Origin: Sphingomonadales bacterium UBA658
Lineage (GTDB): Bacteria; Pseudomonadota; Alphaproteobacteria; Sphingomonadales; Sphingomonadaceae
Length of the DNA: 32,373 nt
Direction: 5' to 3'
NCBI GenBank assembly: GCA_002299195.1
Contig: DBOA01000115.1
Span: forward strand, 1 to 32,373
Within the stretch, counting starts at the first letter, position 1, and the number at the start of each line of letters is the position of its first letter. The position numbers and the translations under genes are program-made. The notes under the pieces were generated by a model. The model made no database searches and was not told the origin of the DNA. It worked only from the letters and a program-made list of their open reading frames with translations. Positions 1-6,927 of the stretch are shown here, in pieces.

Positions 1-1127
1 ATCGTCAGGCCAATAATGGCCAAACCAAAGTTTCCGAAAAAGCCGAACAGCCAATGCAAGATCCAGAAGAATGGAATGGCGATGAACCAAAACCAGCCCC
101 AATCGATGGCATAATCGAGATAGGGAATGCCAAGCTTCTTTGCATAGGCGTCAAGAACGGCCATTTCTTTGGCACCGGCGAACAGACGCGAGCCGCTGTT
201 AAGAGACGCGCCTGGCGCGACGCTGGTATAGCGTGTTGGAATGACTTGCGCCTGATAAACATCGCCGCTGGCACGGAACTTGGCCGATACGGGTGTTTTT
301 TGGTCAGGGATAAGCGCGCCGAGCCAATATTTGTCGGTGAAGCCAAGCCATCCGCCCGTGCTGGTGAAGGATGTTTCGCCTTTGTTTTCCTCGACGTCGA
401 CATAGCCCCAATCATAATTGGGCTTTTCGTCAAAAACGCCCATTGGGCCGATGTGGATATGCGTGAATATGGATCCGCCAGATGTCGCGTCGGCAGGTTT
501 CCCGGTGCGGCTCAGCAACGCAAAATTTGCGATCTCAACTGGGGTAGTGCCGCCATTGGTGAAGGTCTGCTTTGCGGTAATCATATAGTTTTCGTCAATC
601 GACAGCGCGATATCAAACTTCTGATTAAGGGTGTTGGTCCAGCTTAATGTGACGGGCGTTGTTGGCGTCAACTTGTTACCGCTTGGCGTCCAGACGGTTT
701 TATCATCAGGAACCGTTACGCCAGTGCCAGCCCAACCAAAGCGCGCAAAATAGGCATCTTTTGTACCCGATGGCGCGAACAGGCGCACTGGCGCCGAATC
801 TTTGGCGAGTGCGGTGCGGTGGGTGAGCAACAACAGGTCGTCAATTTTTGCGCCTTCAAGATTGACCGAGCCCTTCAACTTTGGTGTTTCCACCAAGATG
901 CGGGCTGTTGACTGAAGCGCGCTGCTCAGCGGAATGGCCTGTGCTTTTGCAGGCGCTGCCTCGACTTGTACATCCGACGTTGCCGCGCCAGCTGGGCTGG
1001 CTGCGGTCGTGGCGCTGCTGGTCACAGGGGCGGGGGTTGGAAAGAAATAGCTGGCGACATAAGGCCATCCGAAAAGGATAAGGCCTGTCAGCAAGACTGC
1101 AAAAATCAGGTTGCGTTTATCGTCCAC
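1..1127 (-). CDS. yidC: Membrane protein insertase YidC (partial, C-terminus beyond window edge)
   Basis: YidC inserts and folds inner-membrane proteins, alone or with SecYEG. The reading frame runs to base 1 without a stop, so about 375 N-terminal residues are present out of the roughly 570-600 usual for the family. The start is GTG at 1127, giving MDDKRNLIFAVLL, the typical N-terminus. A GGGGA ribosome-binding site lies 7 nt upstream. Residues about 6-25 form the first membrane segment. An Ala/Pro-rich linker and the periplasmic beta-domain follow. The last visible residues include an aromatic hydrophobic stretch (GWFWFIAIPFFWILHWLFGF) that begins the conserved insertase core. It is the last gene of the rpmH-rnpA-yidD-yidC cluster, 32 nt after yidD. 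Identity is clear from sequence and context. Confidence 0.95.
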   Translation of the reverse strand, partial: MDDKRNLIFAVLLTGLILFGWPYVASYFFPTPAPVTSSATTAASPAGAATSDVQVEAAPAKAQAIPLSSALQSTARILVETPKLKGSVNLEGAKIDDLLLLTHRTALAKDSAPVRLFAPSGTKDAYFARFGWAGTGVTVPDDKTVWTPSGNKLTPTTPVTLSWTNTLNQKFDIALSIDENYMITAKQTFTNGGTTPVEIANFALLSRTGKPADATSGGSIFTHIHIGPMGVFDEKPNYDWGYVDVEENKGETSFTSTGGWLGFTDKYWLGALIPDQKTPVSAKFRASGDVYQAQVIPTRYTSVAPGASLNSGSRLFAGAKEMAVLDAYAKKLGIPYLDYAIDWGWFWFIAIPFFWILHWLFGFFGNFGLAIIGLT

Positions 1128-1159
1128 GTGTAAGTCCCCGTCATTCAATCAAATGGGCG

Positions 1160-1372
1160 TCATGGCACTGGATCATAACCATGCCCACCCCAAGGTTGGC
1201 AGCGCAATAGCCGTTTGATGGCCAGCCAGCCACCCTTAATTGCGCCGTGCTTTTGAAGTGCCGTTATTGCATAGGCCGAGCAGCTGGGGCTGTACCGGCA
1301 GGTCGGCGGCAAAATACGCGACGGCCCGATTTGCCAAGCGCGTGCGCATAAGATGAGCAGCTTTGCGATCAT
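1160..1372 (-). CDS. yidD: Membrane protein insertion efficiency factor YidD
   Basis: A small (70 aa) protein of the YidD family, thought to help YidC-dependent membrane insertion. The family signature TCRYSPSCSAYA is followed by a basic amphipathic stretch (GGWLAIKRLLRCQPWGGHGYDPVP). The chosen ATG at 1372 overlaps the rnpA stop as ATGA, which suggests translational coupling. An in-frame GTG at 1378 would add two residues. It lies between rnpA and yidC, its usual position in bacteria. Older annotations sometimes call this family 'haemolysin' (UPF0161), which is misleading. Confidence 0.93.
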   Translation of the reverse strand: MIAKLLILCARAWQIGPSRILPPTCRYSPSCSAYAITALQKHGAIKGGWLAIKRLLRCQPWGGHGYDPVP

Positions 1373-1704
1373 GCGCACAGCTTCCCCAACGCCTTGACCA
1401 TATCCGCCCGCAAGGCGTCGAAATCGCGTTCGATGCCGCTGTCGCGACCGATTAGAATATGATCCGCGCCTGCCTTGCCCTTATCGGCGAGCATTTCCTG
1501 CGCGAGCGCGCGAAAGCGGCGGCGCATGCGGTTGCGGATAACGGCGTTACCAACTTTTTTGGTGATGGTGATGCCCAGCCGGATTGCAGGGCTGTCGTCC
1601 TGTCTGTCGCGAACCAGCAAAACAAAACCGGGAGTTGCATATCGCTTCCCCCGGTTGGCAGCCAGAAAGTCTGACCTTTTTTTGATAACGCTGTAACCGC
1701 GCAT
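1369..1704 (-). CDS. rnpA: Ribonuclease P protein component
   Basis: The basic protein subunit of RNase P, which helps the catalytic RNA remove 5' leaders from pre-tRNAs. The 111 aa length fits the family. The hallmark motif VGNAVIRNRMRRRFRAL is present in the middle of the protein. The frame is open much further upstream, but that extension would run antiparallel through rpmH in another frame. The ATG at 1704 (MRGYSVIKKRSDFL) gives the normal N-terminus, so I prefer it. It lies 23 nt after rpmH and overlaps yidD by 4 nt. Confidence 0.95.
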   Translation of the reverse strand: MRGYSVIKKRSDFLAANRGKRYATPGFVLLVRDRQDDSPAIRLGITITKKVGNAVIRNRMRRRFRALAQEMLADKGKAGADHILIGRDSGIERDFDALRADMVKALGKLCA

Positions 1705-1727
1705 GTCGCGGTCCGCCTGCTCGGGGA

Positions 1728-1862
1728 TTAAGCCGACAGTTTCTTGCGGCCGCGTGCGCGACGTGCGTTCAGGATGTTGCGGCCAGCGGCGGTTGACATA
1801 CGGAGACGAAAACCGTGGCGACGGGCACGCACGAGATTGCTCGGCTGAAAAGTGCGCTTCAT
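1728..1862 (-). CDS. rpmH: Large ribosomal subunit protein bL34
   Basis: A 44-residue ribosomal protein of the 50S subunit. The translated sequence begins MKRTFQPSNLVRARRHGFR and ends GRKKLSA, matching bL34 almost residue for residue along its length. The ATG at 1862 has AAGGA about 10 nt upstream. It is the first gene of the rpmH-rnpA-yidD-yidC cluster, and a promoter-like sequence lies about 80 nt upstream. It is so short that ORF scans often miss it. Confidence 0.97.
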   Translation of the reverse strand: MKRTFQPSNLVRARRHGFRLRMSTAAGRNILNARRARGRKKLSA

Positions 1863-1942
1863 GACTGTAATCCTTAAATTTTTTGCGTCTTGAAATGAAA
1901 AGGGCCGCCGAATCTGCGCAGCGACCGCTTCTGTTGCAGTGG

Positions 1943-1971
1943 CCGATACGGTCCGAAAGGCTAAAAGTCAA
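1943..1971 (-). promoter_or_regulatory. Candidate housekeeping promoter for the rpmH cluster
   Basis: On the minus strand, TTGACT (1971-1966) and TATCGG (1948-1943) are separated by exactly 17 nt. The -35 box matches the sigma-70-type consensus at 5 of 6 positions; the -10 box is weaker. It sits just after the stop of the upstream PGPGW gene and about 80 nt before the rpmH start, as expected for this strongly expressed cluster. No transcript data are available to me. Confidence 0.5.
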
Positions 1972-1977
1972 CACAGG

Positions 1978-2328
1978 TCAGGGCATTTTCATGTCGACGT
2001 CGTCGCGGCGGAACAGGTACAGGATATCGCGTTTGACGTCGGGAAAGGGCGGGCGGCCTTTGACCTTGTTGCGCCGCAGTGCCCAATTGGCCCAACGTGC
2101 ATATTCCGGATGGATCTTTGAGAGCCGCGAATATCGCTTCTTGGCCCAAAGCGAATGTTTGAGAACCACGCCAAGCCCGATGATAAACTGCGCCAGACCG
2201 CCTGGACCTGGAAGCCAGCTGACAAGTGGCGCCGCAATGATCAGTGCCCAACCCAAAATGACCATCGACCAGCGATAGGCAGGCAAATCGCTCCAGCTTT
2301 TTCGTTTCGAGCGGTCCATATGCGTCAT
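1978..2328 (-). CDS. Small PGPGW-type transmembrane protein, function unknown
   Basis: A 116 aa protein with a basic N-terminus, then two closely spaced hydrophobic segments (about residues 20-40 and 45-60) separated by WLPGPGG. That turn resembles the PGPGW putative transmembrane family signature. The C-terminal half is strongly basic and probably cytoplasmic (KKRYSRLSKIHP, RRNKVKGRPPFPDVKRD). No enzyme motif is visible. The start could be ATG 2328 or ATG 2319; neither has a clear ribosome-binding site. It lies immediately upstream of the rpmH promoter on the same strand and is divergent from the thioesterase gene. The family call rests on one short motif. Confidence 0.7.
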   Translation of the reverse strand: MTHMDRSKRKSWSDLPAYRWSMVILGWALIIAAPLVSWLPGPGGLAQFIIGLGVVLKHSLWAKKRYSRLSKIHPEYARWANWALRRNKVKGRPPFPDVKRDILYLFRRDDVDMKMP

Positions 2329-2487
2329 GTGGGATCGCGGAACGGGTGTTGCACGTTCATGTCAGAACCAAGCGGTGTTCGCAGAAATTTAAAATTTTTC
2401 GCATTGTCCGTAATAGCCAGCATATATTCATGGTTTTGCCGCAATAGGGTTGTAGCGCCCTCTCTTAACGTTTATGATGAAAGCCTT

Positions 2488-2889
2488 ATGACAACCGCTC
2501 ACCTGCATCTTCATCATATAGGCGTACTGCCTTCAGACATCGACTTCATGGGGCACGTGAATAACGCACGCTATTTGAATTGGGTGCAGGATGCGGTGCT
2601 CGCGCATTGGAACAAGCTTGCCCCGCCTGAGGCAGCCGCGAAATATCTGTGGGTCGCGTTGAAGCATGAGATTACTTACCGCAAACCAGCATTTTTGGAC
2701 GACGACGTCATCGCGTCCGTGGTTCTTGAAAAGGTGCAGGGTGCCCGGTCGTTTTATGAAACGGTCATCAAGCGCGGTGAAGACGTGTTGGCTGAGGTCA
2801 AATCAAGCTGGTGTTGCATCGACGCCGTGTCTCTTCGTCCCGCGCGTATTGCAGCGGACATTCAGGCTTATTTTTTCCAGAAGGATTAA
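2488..2889 (+). CDS. Acyl-CoA thioesterase, hotdog fold (4HBT/YbgC-like)
   Basis: A 133 aa single hotdog-domain protein, predicted to hydrolyse acyl-CoA or related thioesters in the cytoplasm. The N-terminal motif SDIDFMGHVNNARYLNW contains the conserved Asp (D17/D19) and GHVNN turn of the 4-hydroxybenzoyl-CoA thioesterase class. The frame is open upstream to 2155, but that part overlaps the divergent PGPGW gene and has no family similarity. I therefore chose ATG 2488, just before the first beta-strand. The 159 nt upstream gap holds no promoter I can call firmly. The substrate cannot be inferred from context. Confidence 0.85.
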   Translation: MTTAHLHLHHIGVLPSDIDFMGHVNNARYLNWVQDAVLAHWNKLAPPEAAAKYLWVALKHEITYRKPAFLDDDVIASVVLEKVQGARSFYETVIKRGEDVLAEVKSSWCCIDAVSLRPARIAADIQAYFFQKD

Positions 2890-2902
2890 ATGCGCGCGCC
2901 GG

Positions 2903-3673
2903 TTAAAAGATCGGGTCGTTTGCGCTGTCATCCAGCGGCGTAACGGCCGTATGAATGCCGCACTCAACCTTGTCCCAGCCCTTCCAGCGACCCGAGCGCG
3001 GGTCTTCGCCCGCCGCAACCTTGGTAGTGCAGGGTGAGCAGCCAATCGACGGATAGCCCTGCGCGACCAGAGGGTGCACAGGCAGTGCGTGCTCGGCCAT
3101 ATAGGCTTCGATCCTGGCCTTGTCCCAATCTGCAAGCGGGTTGACCTTCAAGCGGCCTTCCTCGGTTTCAAAACGCGGCAGCGCCTTGCGGGTTGCCGAC
3201 TGAAAGGCTTTTCGGCCCGTAAACTGGGCATCAAAGCCTGCAAGCGCAGCCTTCAGCGGAAGGACTTTGCGGATTTCGCAGCAGCCATCGGGGTCATAAG
3301 ACCAGCGCAGGCCCGTTCCATCCTTTTGCGCCAGATGCGCAGGGTCGGGCGCGATGATGCGCAGGTCCAATAGGCCGATGATATTTCGCAGTTCTTCGCG
3401 ATAGGTAATCGTCTCGGGAAAATGCTTCCCGGTGTCGAGGAACAATATAGGCGTGGCGGGGTCAATGCTGGCAATTAAATGCAGCAAAACGGCGCTCTCT
3501 GCGCCGAAGCTTGAGACTATCGCCGCATCACCCAACATATTTTCACGCAGCAAGACGGTCAGCATCTCGACGGTATCGCGCCCACGGAACATGTTGTTCA
3601 GGCGAACGGCGTCCGCCTCTGTGTAACGTGGTGCGGTGTTGATACGGTCGGCGATGCGAACCTGTTCACCCAT
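2903..3673 (-). CDS. cysH: Phosphoadenylyl/adenylyl-sulfate reductase (Fe-S type)
   Basis: Reduces activated sulfate (APS or PAPS) to sulfite in assimilatory sulfate reduction. The 256 aa protein has the PP-loop signature SSFGAES (54-60), the substrate loop LDTGKHFPET (79-88) and the catalytic cysteine C238 in ECGIH. It also has CC (131-132) plus CxxC (212, 215), the four ligands of a [4Fe-4S] cluster. Known family biochemistry links these ligands to APS-type reductases, so APS may be the substrate; I infer this. The ATG at 3673 overlaps the DUF934 stop by 8 nt (ATGGGTGA). The open frame upstream to 3730 lies inside DUF934. It is the last gene of the five-gene sulfite operon. Confidence 0.93.
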   Translation of the reverse strand: MGEQVRIADRINTAPRYTEADAVRLNNMFRGRDTVEMLTVLLRENMLGDAAIVSSFGAESAVLLHLIASIDPATPILFLDTGKHFPETITYREELRNIIGLLDLRIIAPDPAHLAQKDGTGLRWSYDPDGCCEIRKVLPLKAALAGFDAQFTGRKAFQSATRKALPRFETEEGRLKVNPLADWDKARIEAYMAEHALPVHPLVAQGYPSIGCSPCTTKVAAGEDPRSGRWKGWDKVECGIHTAVTPLDDSANDPIF

Positions 3674-4088
3674 GCCGTAACTTCCAAACGGGAACCGCCG
3701 CGTCCGCGGCCTTTTGGTAAAATTGGTCATAGGTTGAAAGCGCGCGCGCGACGGCTTCGGGATTTAACGACGCTTCGGGTGCAAAGCTGTCAAAGCCACA
3801 GCGCCGCATGAACGCAATTTGGTCGACCAAAACATCGCCCTGCGCGCGCAGTTCGCCGGTGTAACCAGCTTCACGCAAGATGCGCGCGGAACTGTAGCCG
3901 CGCCCGTCGCGATATTTCGGGAAGGCAACTTCGATAAGCGTCAGCCGATCCAGAAACGGGATCAGTGCGCGTGCATCATCATCGGGCTCAAGCCGGACGG
4001 CGGTGGCGTTGGACTGATCCAAAAACGCATCGAGCGTAACCGATGGCTGTTCGGTGACTTCATCCGTGCGATAGCGAAACTCAACCAT
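3666..4088 (-). CDS. DUF934 family protein of the sulfite reduction operon
   Basis: A 140 aa protein of the DUF934 family, often labelled a putative sulfite-reduction-associated oxidoreductase because it almost always neighbours cysI/cysH. Recognisable parts are VEVAFPKYRDGRG-like residues in the middle (here LIEVAFPKYRDGRGYSSARI), then a GELRAQGDVLVDQIAFMRRCGFDSF segment typical of the family. No cofactor-binding motif or cysteine pair is evident. ATG 4088 overlaps the cysI stop by 8 nt (ATGGTTGA), and its own stop overlaps cysH in the same way. Function is unproven; an accessory role in electron delivery or enzyme assembly is inference. Confidence 0.88.
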   Translation of the reverse strand: MVEFRYRTDEVTEQPSVTLDAFLDQSNATAVRLEPDDDARALIPFLDRLTLIEVAFPKYRDGRGYSSARILREAGYTGELRAQGDVLVDQIAFMRRCGFDSFAPEASLNPEAVARALSTYDQFYQKAADAAVPVWKLRHG

Positions 4089-5709
4089 AGATCGCCTCCT
4101 TAAATGGTTCGAGCCCGACACGGCGATATGTGTCGATGAAACGCTCATCGCCTTCACGCAGCGTCTTGTAGACTTCCGTGGCTTTCTCGACCGCGTCGAC
4201 AACGCCGTCTTCATCAAAGCCGGGGCCAATGATTTTCCCGATGCTAACGTCTTCCGCGCCAGAGCCGCCAAAGGTCAGCTGGTAATTTTCCACACCCTTC
4301 CGGTCGACACCCAATATGCCGATATGACCCGCATGGTGATGTCCGCAGGCATTGATGCAGCCGGAGATTTTAAGCTTCAGTTCGCCCAAGTCACGTTGCC
4401 GGTCCATGTCGGCAAAGCGCGTCGCAATTTTCTGCGCGACGGGGATCGAACGGGCGTTGGCCAAGCTGCAATAATCGAGACCGGGGCAGGCGATGATATC
4501 GCTGATCAGGTCAAGATTGGCGTCCGCTAGATCAGCTTCGCGCAGTGCTTGCCACACAGCGTGCAGATCTCGCTTGGCCACATGTGGCAGGACGATGTTC
4601 TGCGCATGGGTGACGCGTAATTCGTCAAAGCCATATTGCTCGGCGAGGTCAGCCATCACATCGATTTGCGCAGATGTTGCATCGCCCGGAATACCGCCAA
4701 TCGGCTTCAGGCTGATGTTGACGATGGCGTAACCCGCTTGTTTGTGTGGCTTCACATTCTGATCGAGCCAAACCGCGAAATCGGGGTCGCTGCGATCGGG
4801 TTCTACGTCGGCCGCATCAAATGCAGGCGGTGCAAAGAAGGCGCTGATGCGTTCCAGCTCTGCCAATGGCGGATCGATGCCCAGCGTTTTGACATGGGCG
4901 AATTCTTCCGCAACCTGACGGCGATATTCGTCTGCACCAATTTCGTGGACGAGTATCTTGATACGCGCCTTGTAGATATTGTCGCGGCGGCCAAAGCGAT
5001 TGTACACCCGCAAGCAGGCTTCGATGTAGCTGAGCAGGTCGTTGGCTTTGACGAACGGATTGATCTCTGGCGCAATCATTGGCGTACGGCCCATGCCGCC
5101 ACCTACGAACACGCGCGCACCCAATTCGCCGTTTTGACGGACAAGCTCTAGCCCGATGTCATGCAAGCGCATGGCGGCACGATCTTCGGGGGATGCGATG
5201 ACCGCAATCTTGAACTTGCGCGGCAGATAGCTGAATTCAGGGTGGAATGTTGACCACTGGCGCAGCAATTCCGCCCAAGGACGCGGATCAGCCACTTCAT
5301 CAGCCGCCGCCCCTGCATATTGGTCTGACGAAATGTTGCGAATGCAATTGCCGCTGGTTTGAATGGCATGCATTTCAACCGTCGCCAGCTCTTCCAACAG
5401 ATCCGCGCATTCCTCAAGCTTGATCCAGTTATATTGGATATTCTGGCGCGTGGTGAAATGGCCGTAATCGCGGTCATATTTGCGCGCGATGTGCGCGAGC
5501 ATCCGCATCTGGCGGCTGTCGAGTGTGCCGTATGGAATGGCAACGCGCAGCATATAGGCGTGCAACTGCAGATACAGACCGTTCATCAGCCGCAATGGCT
5601 TGAACTGGTCTTCCGTAATCTCACCCGCGATACGCCGGTTTACCTGATCGCGAAATTCAGCAACGCGCGCATCGACGATCGATTGGTCGAAATGGTCATA
5701 TTTATACAT
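4081..5709 (-). CDS. cysI: Sulfite (nitrite/sulfite) reductase hemoprotein
   Basis: Six-electron reduction of sulfite to sulfide using siroheme and a [4Fe-4S] cluster. The 542 aa protein shows the two duplicated ferredoxin-like/siroheme domains of the family. All four cluster cysteines are present: C408 and C414 in CPGLDYC, C451 and C455 in GCINACGHHHAGHIG. RVTHAQNIVLP (365-375) is the siroheme-contact repeat, and an N-terminal counterpart HFTTRQNIQYNW lies near 84-95. No flavoprotein partner (cysJ) is encoded here, so a ferredoxin-type donor is likely. ATG 5709 starts 1 nt after the DUF2849 stop. Siroheme would be supplied through the cobA product two genes upstream. Confidence 0.95.
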   Translation of the reverse strand: MYKYDHFDQSIVDARVAEFRDQVNRRIAGEITEDQFKPLRLMNGLYLQLHAYMLRVAIPYGTLDSRQMRMLAHIARKYDRDYGHFTTRQNIQYNWIKLEECADLLEELATVEMHAIQTSGNCIRNISSDQYAGAAADEVADPRPWAELLRQWSTFHPEFSYLPRKFKIAVIASPEDRAAMRLHDIGLELVRQNGELGARVFVGGGMGRTPMIAPEINPFVKANDLLSYIEACLRVYNRFGRRDNIYKARIKILVHEIGADEYRRQVAEEFAHVKTLGIDPPLAELERISAFFAPPAFDAADVEPDRSDPDFAVWLDQNVKPHKQAGYAIVNISLKPIGGIPGDATSAQIDVMADLAEQYGFDELRVTHAQNIVLPHVAKRDLHAVWQALREADLADANLDLISDIIACPGLDYCSLANARSIPVAQKIATRFADMDRQRDLGELKLKISGCINACGHHHAGHIGILGVDRKGVENYQLTFGGSGAEDVSIGKIIGPGFDEDGVVDAVEKATEVYKTLREGDERFIDTYRRVGLEPFKEAIYG

Positions 5710-5710
5710 A

Positions 5711-6007
5711 TCAGATTATCCAGTCGCCTGCCGCTGGGTCAGCGGGTTTTAATGTAAGGTCTGGCCGCACCGTTGGCCCAAGCGCACGGACCCTGTCCTT
5801 GATATGCGCGGGGCGTGGCCCTTGGGGTGTTGCAACCGCGTCGATGATGTACGGTGCGTTCACACGGCGTGCGCCTTCCTCGGCATGCAGCACGGCTTCG
5901 CCATGCTCACCGACATCAACCGCATCTTCAACATGGAGCGACCAGCCGCTGCCGGTCCACCAGGTTACAGCGCCTGATCCCAATTCATTTCCAGTAAGTA
6001 ACTTCAC
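5711..6007 (-). CDS. DUF2849 family small protein of the sulfite operon
   Basis: A 98 aa protein matching the DUF2849 family, found in alphaproteobacterial cys operons. It starts with GTG at 6007, overlapping the cobA stop as GTGA, and ends 1 nt before cysI, so it is tightly coupled to both. Visible features are an N-terminal KLLTGNELGSGAVTWWTGSGW segment, an acidic middle (HVEDAVDVGEHGEAVLHAEE) and an Arg/Pro-containing C-terminal half. There are no cysteines, no membrane segment and no signal peptide. No biochemical function is known to me. Its fixed place between the siroheme-pathway gene and the siroheme enzyme suggests a chaperone, cofactor-delivery or electron-transfer role, which is inference. 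Confidence 0.88.
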   Translation of the reverse strand: MKLLTGNELGSGAVTWWTGSGWSLHVEDAVDVGEHGEAVLHAEEGARRVNAPYIIDAVATPQGPRPAHIKDRVRALGPTVRPDLTLKPADPAAGDWII

Positions 6008-6771
6008 GCAATTTTCTCCGCCTGTTTGGCAAAATGTTTGAGCCGGTTTTTGGCTTCGGATTTGAGGACAACGTCGCCGACAACGATGATCGCAGGCGAT
6101 TGGACGCCTTCACGTTTAATCATGTCGCCCAAATCGGTGAGGATCGTCTGCATCGCGCGCGCATCGGGCCGCGTCGCGCGTTCGAGCACCGCAACGGGCG
6201 TATCGGGCGACAAGCCATCGGAAATCAGCTTTTCGGTAATATCCGCAGCGGTCGCAACGCCCATGTAAATGACGAGGGTGCGACCTTTACCGGCAAGGCC
6301 AGCCCAATTCTGGTCGGTCAGGCCCTTGCACTGGCCAGCAACGAATGTAACGGCGCTGGAGGCATCGCGGTGGGTGAGTGGCAGCATAGTGGACGCAGCG
6401 CCGCCCATGGCCGCAGAGATGCCGGGTACAACCTCAACATCTATTCCGGCATCACGGCAGGCTTCGGCTTCTTCGCCACCGCGTCCAAAAATGAACGGAT
6501 CGCCACCCTTTAACCGGACAACCACCCGGCCAACCTGCGCCTCACGCACCAGAATGTCGTTAATCCCGTCCTGCGGTACGGAATGGCGCGACCGGCTTTT
6601 TGCGACTGAAATCAGGCGTGCGGACGGGCTAATCAGCGCCATAATCGCGGCGTCGACAAGGCCGTCATGCACAACGACGTCTGCCGACGCGATCAGCCGT
6701 GCAGCTTTAACCGTCAGCAGGTCGGGGTCACCGGGGCCAGCGCCCACCAAATAGACTCGTGCTTTTTCCAT
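6004..6771 (-). CDS. cobA: Uroporphyrinogen-III C-methyltransferase (siroheme synthesis)
   Basis: Methylates uroporphyrinogen III at C2 and C7 with S-adenosylmethionine to give precorrin-2, the siroheme precursor. The protein is 255 aa, the size of the single-domain SUMT. It lacks the N-terminal dehydrogenase/ferrochelatase half of CysG. Signatures seen: YLVGAGPGDPDLLT (8-21), VVRLKGGDPFIFGRGGEE (84-101) and VVPGISAA (114-121). I chose ATG 6771 (MEKARVYLVGAG), which places the first beta-strand at the N-terminus; GTG 6792 would add seven residues. First gene of the sulfite operon; its product feeds cysI. The enzymes for the last two siroheme steps are not in the window. Confidence 0.94.
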   Translation of the reverse strand: MEKARVYLVGAGPGDPDLLTVKAARLIASADVVVHDGLVDAAIMALISPSARLISVAKSRSRHSVPQDGINDILVREAQVGRVVVRLKGGDPFIFGRGGEEAEACRDAGIDVEVVPGISAAMGGAASTMLPLTHRDASSAVTFVAGQCKGLTDQNWAGLAGKGRTLVIYMGVATAADITEKLISDGLSPDTPVAVLERATRPDARAMQTILTDLGDMIKREGVQSPAIIVVGDVVLKSEAKNRLKHFAKQAEKIA

Positions 6772-6859
6772 GACGCCAAAATGGACGGCCACCGTCCAAG
6801 CTTCAAAACAGGATTAGTTGGCCATGGGTTAGAAGAACTTTATCGGTGCCAATTTTTAA

Positions 6860-6879
6860 GCGGTATGTTCACTTACCGC
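6860..6879. promoter_or_regulatory. Perfect dyad upstream of the sulfite operon (candidate operator)
   Basis: GCGGTA (6860-6865) and TACCGC (6874-6879) are perfect inverted 6-bp arms around TGTTCACT. The dyad lies in the 156-nt gap between selO and cobA, about 90 nt before the cobA start. On the transcribed strand no T-run follows it, so it does not look like a selO terminator. Further upstream on the minus strand there is also a direct repeat, GGTAAG, 13 nt apart, sharing part of the arm. I cannot name a regulator. Confidence 0.35.
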
Positions 6880-6927
6880 CGCAGCTTACCCGTTTCGCGC
6901 AATCAGGTCCGCAGACTTTTTCAATGT

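Noticed and set aside
54..647. Long open frame on the plus strand opposite yidC
   Set aside because: It lies antisense to a clear YidC sequence and its translation shows no family features.
1369..1974. 201-residue version of RnpA
   Set aside because: The extra 90 residues come from reading through rpmH in another frame; rpmH is unmistakable and the 111-residue form has normal length.
2155..2487. N-terminal extension of the thioesterase
   Set aside because: It overlaps the divergent membrane protein gene and has no hotdog-family similarity; the ATG at 2488 starts the fold.
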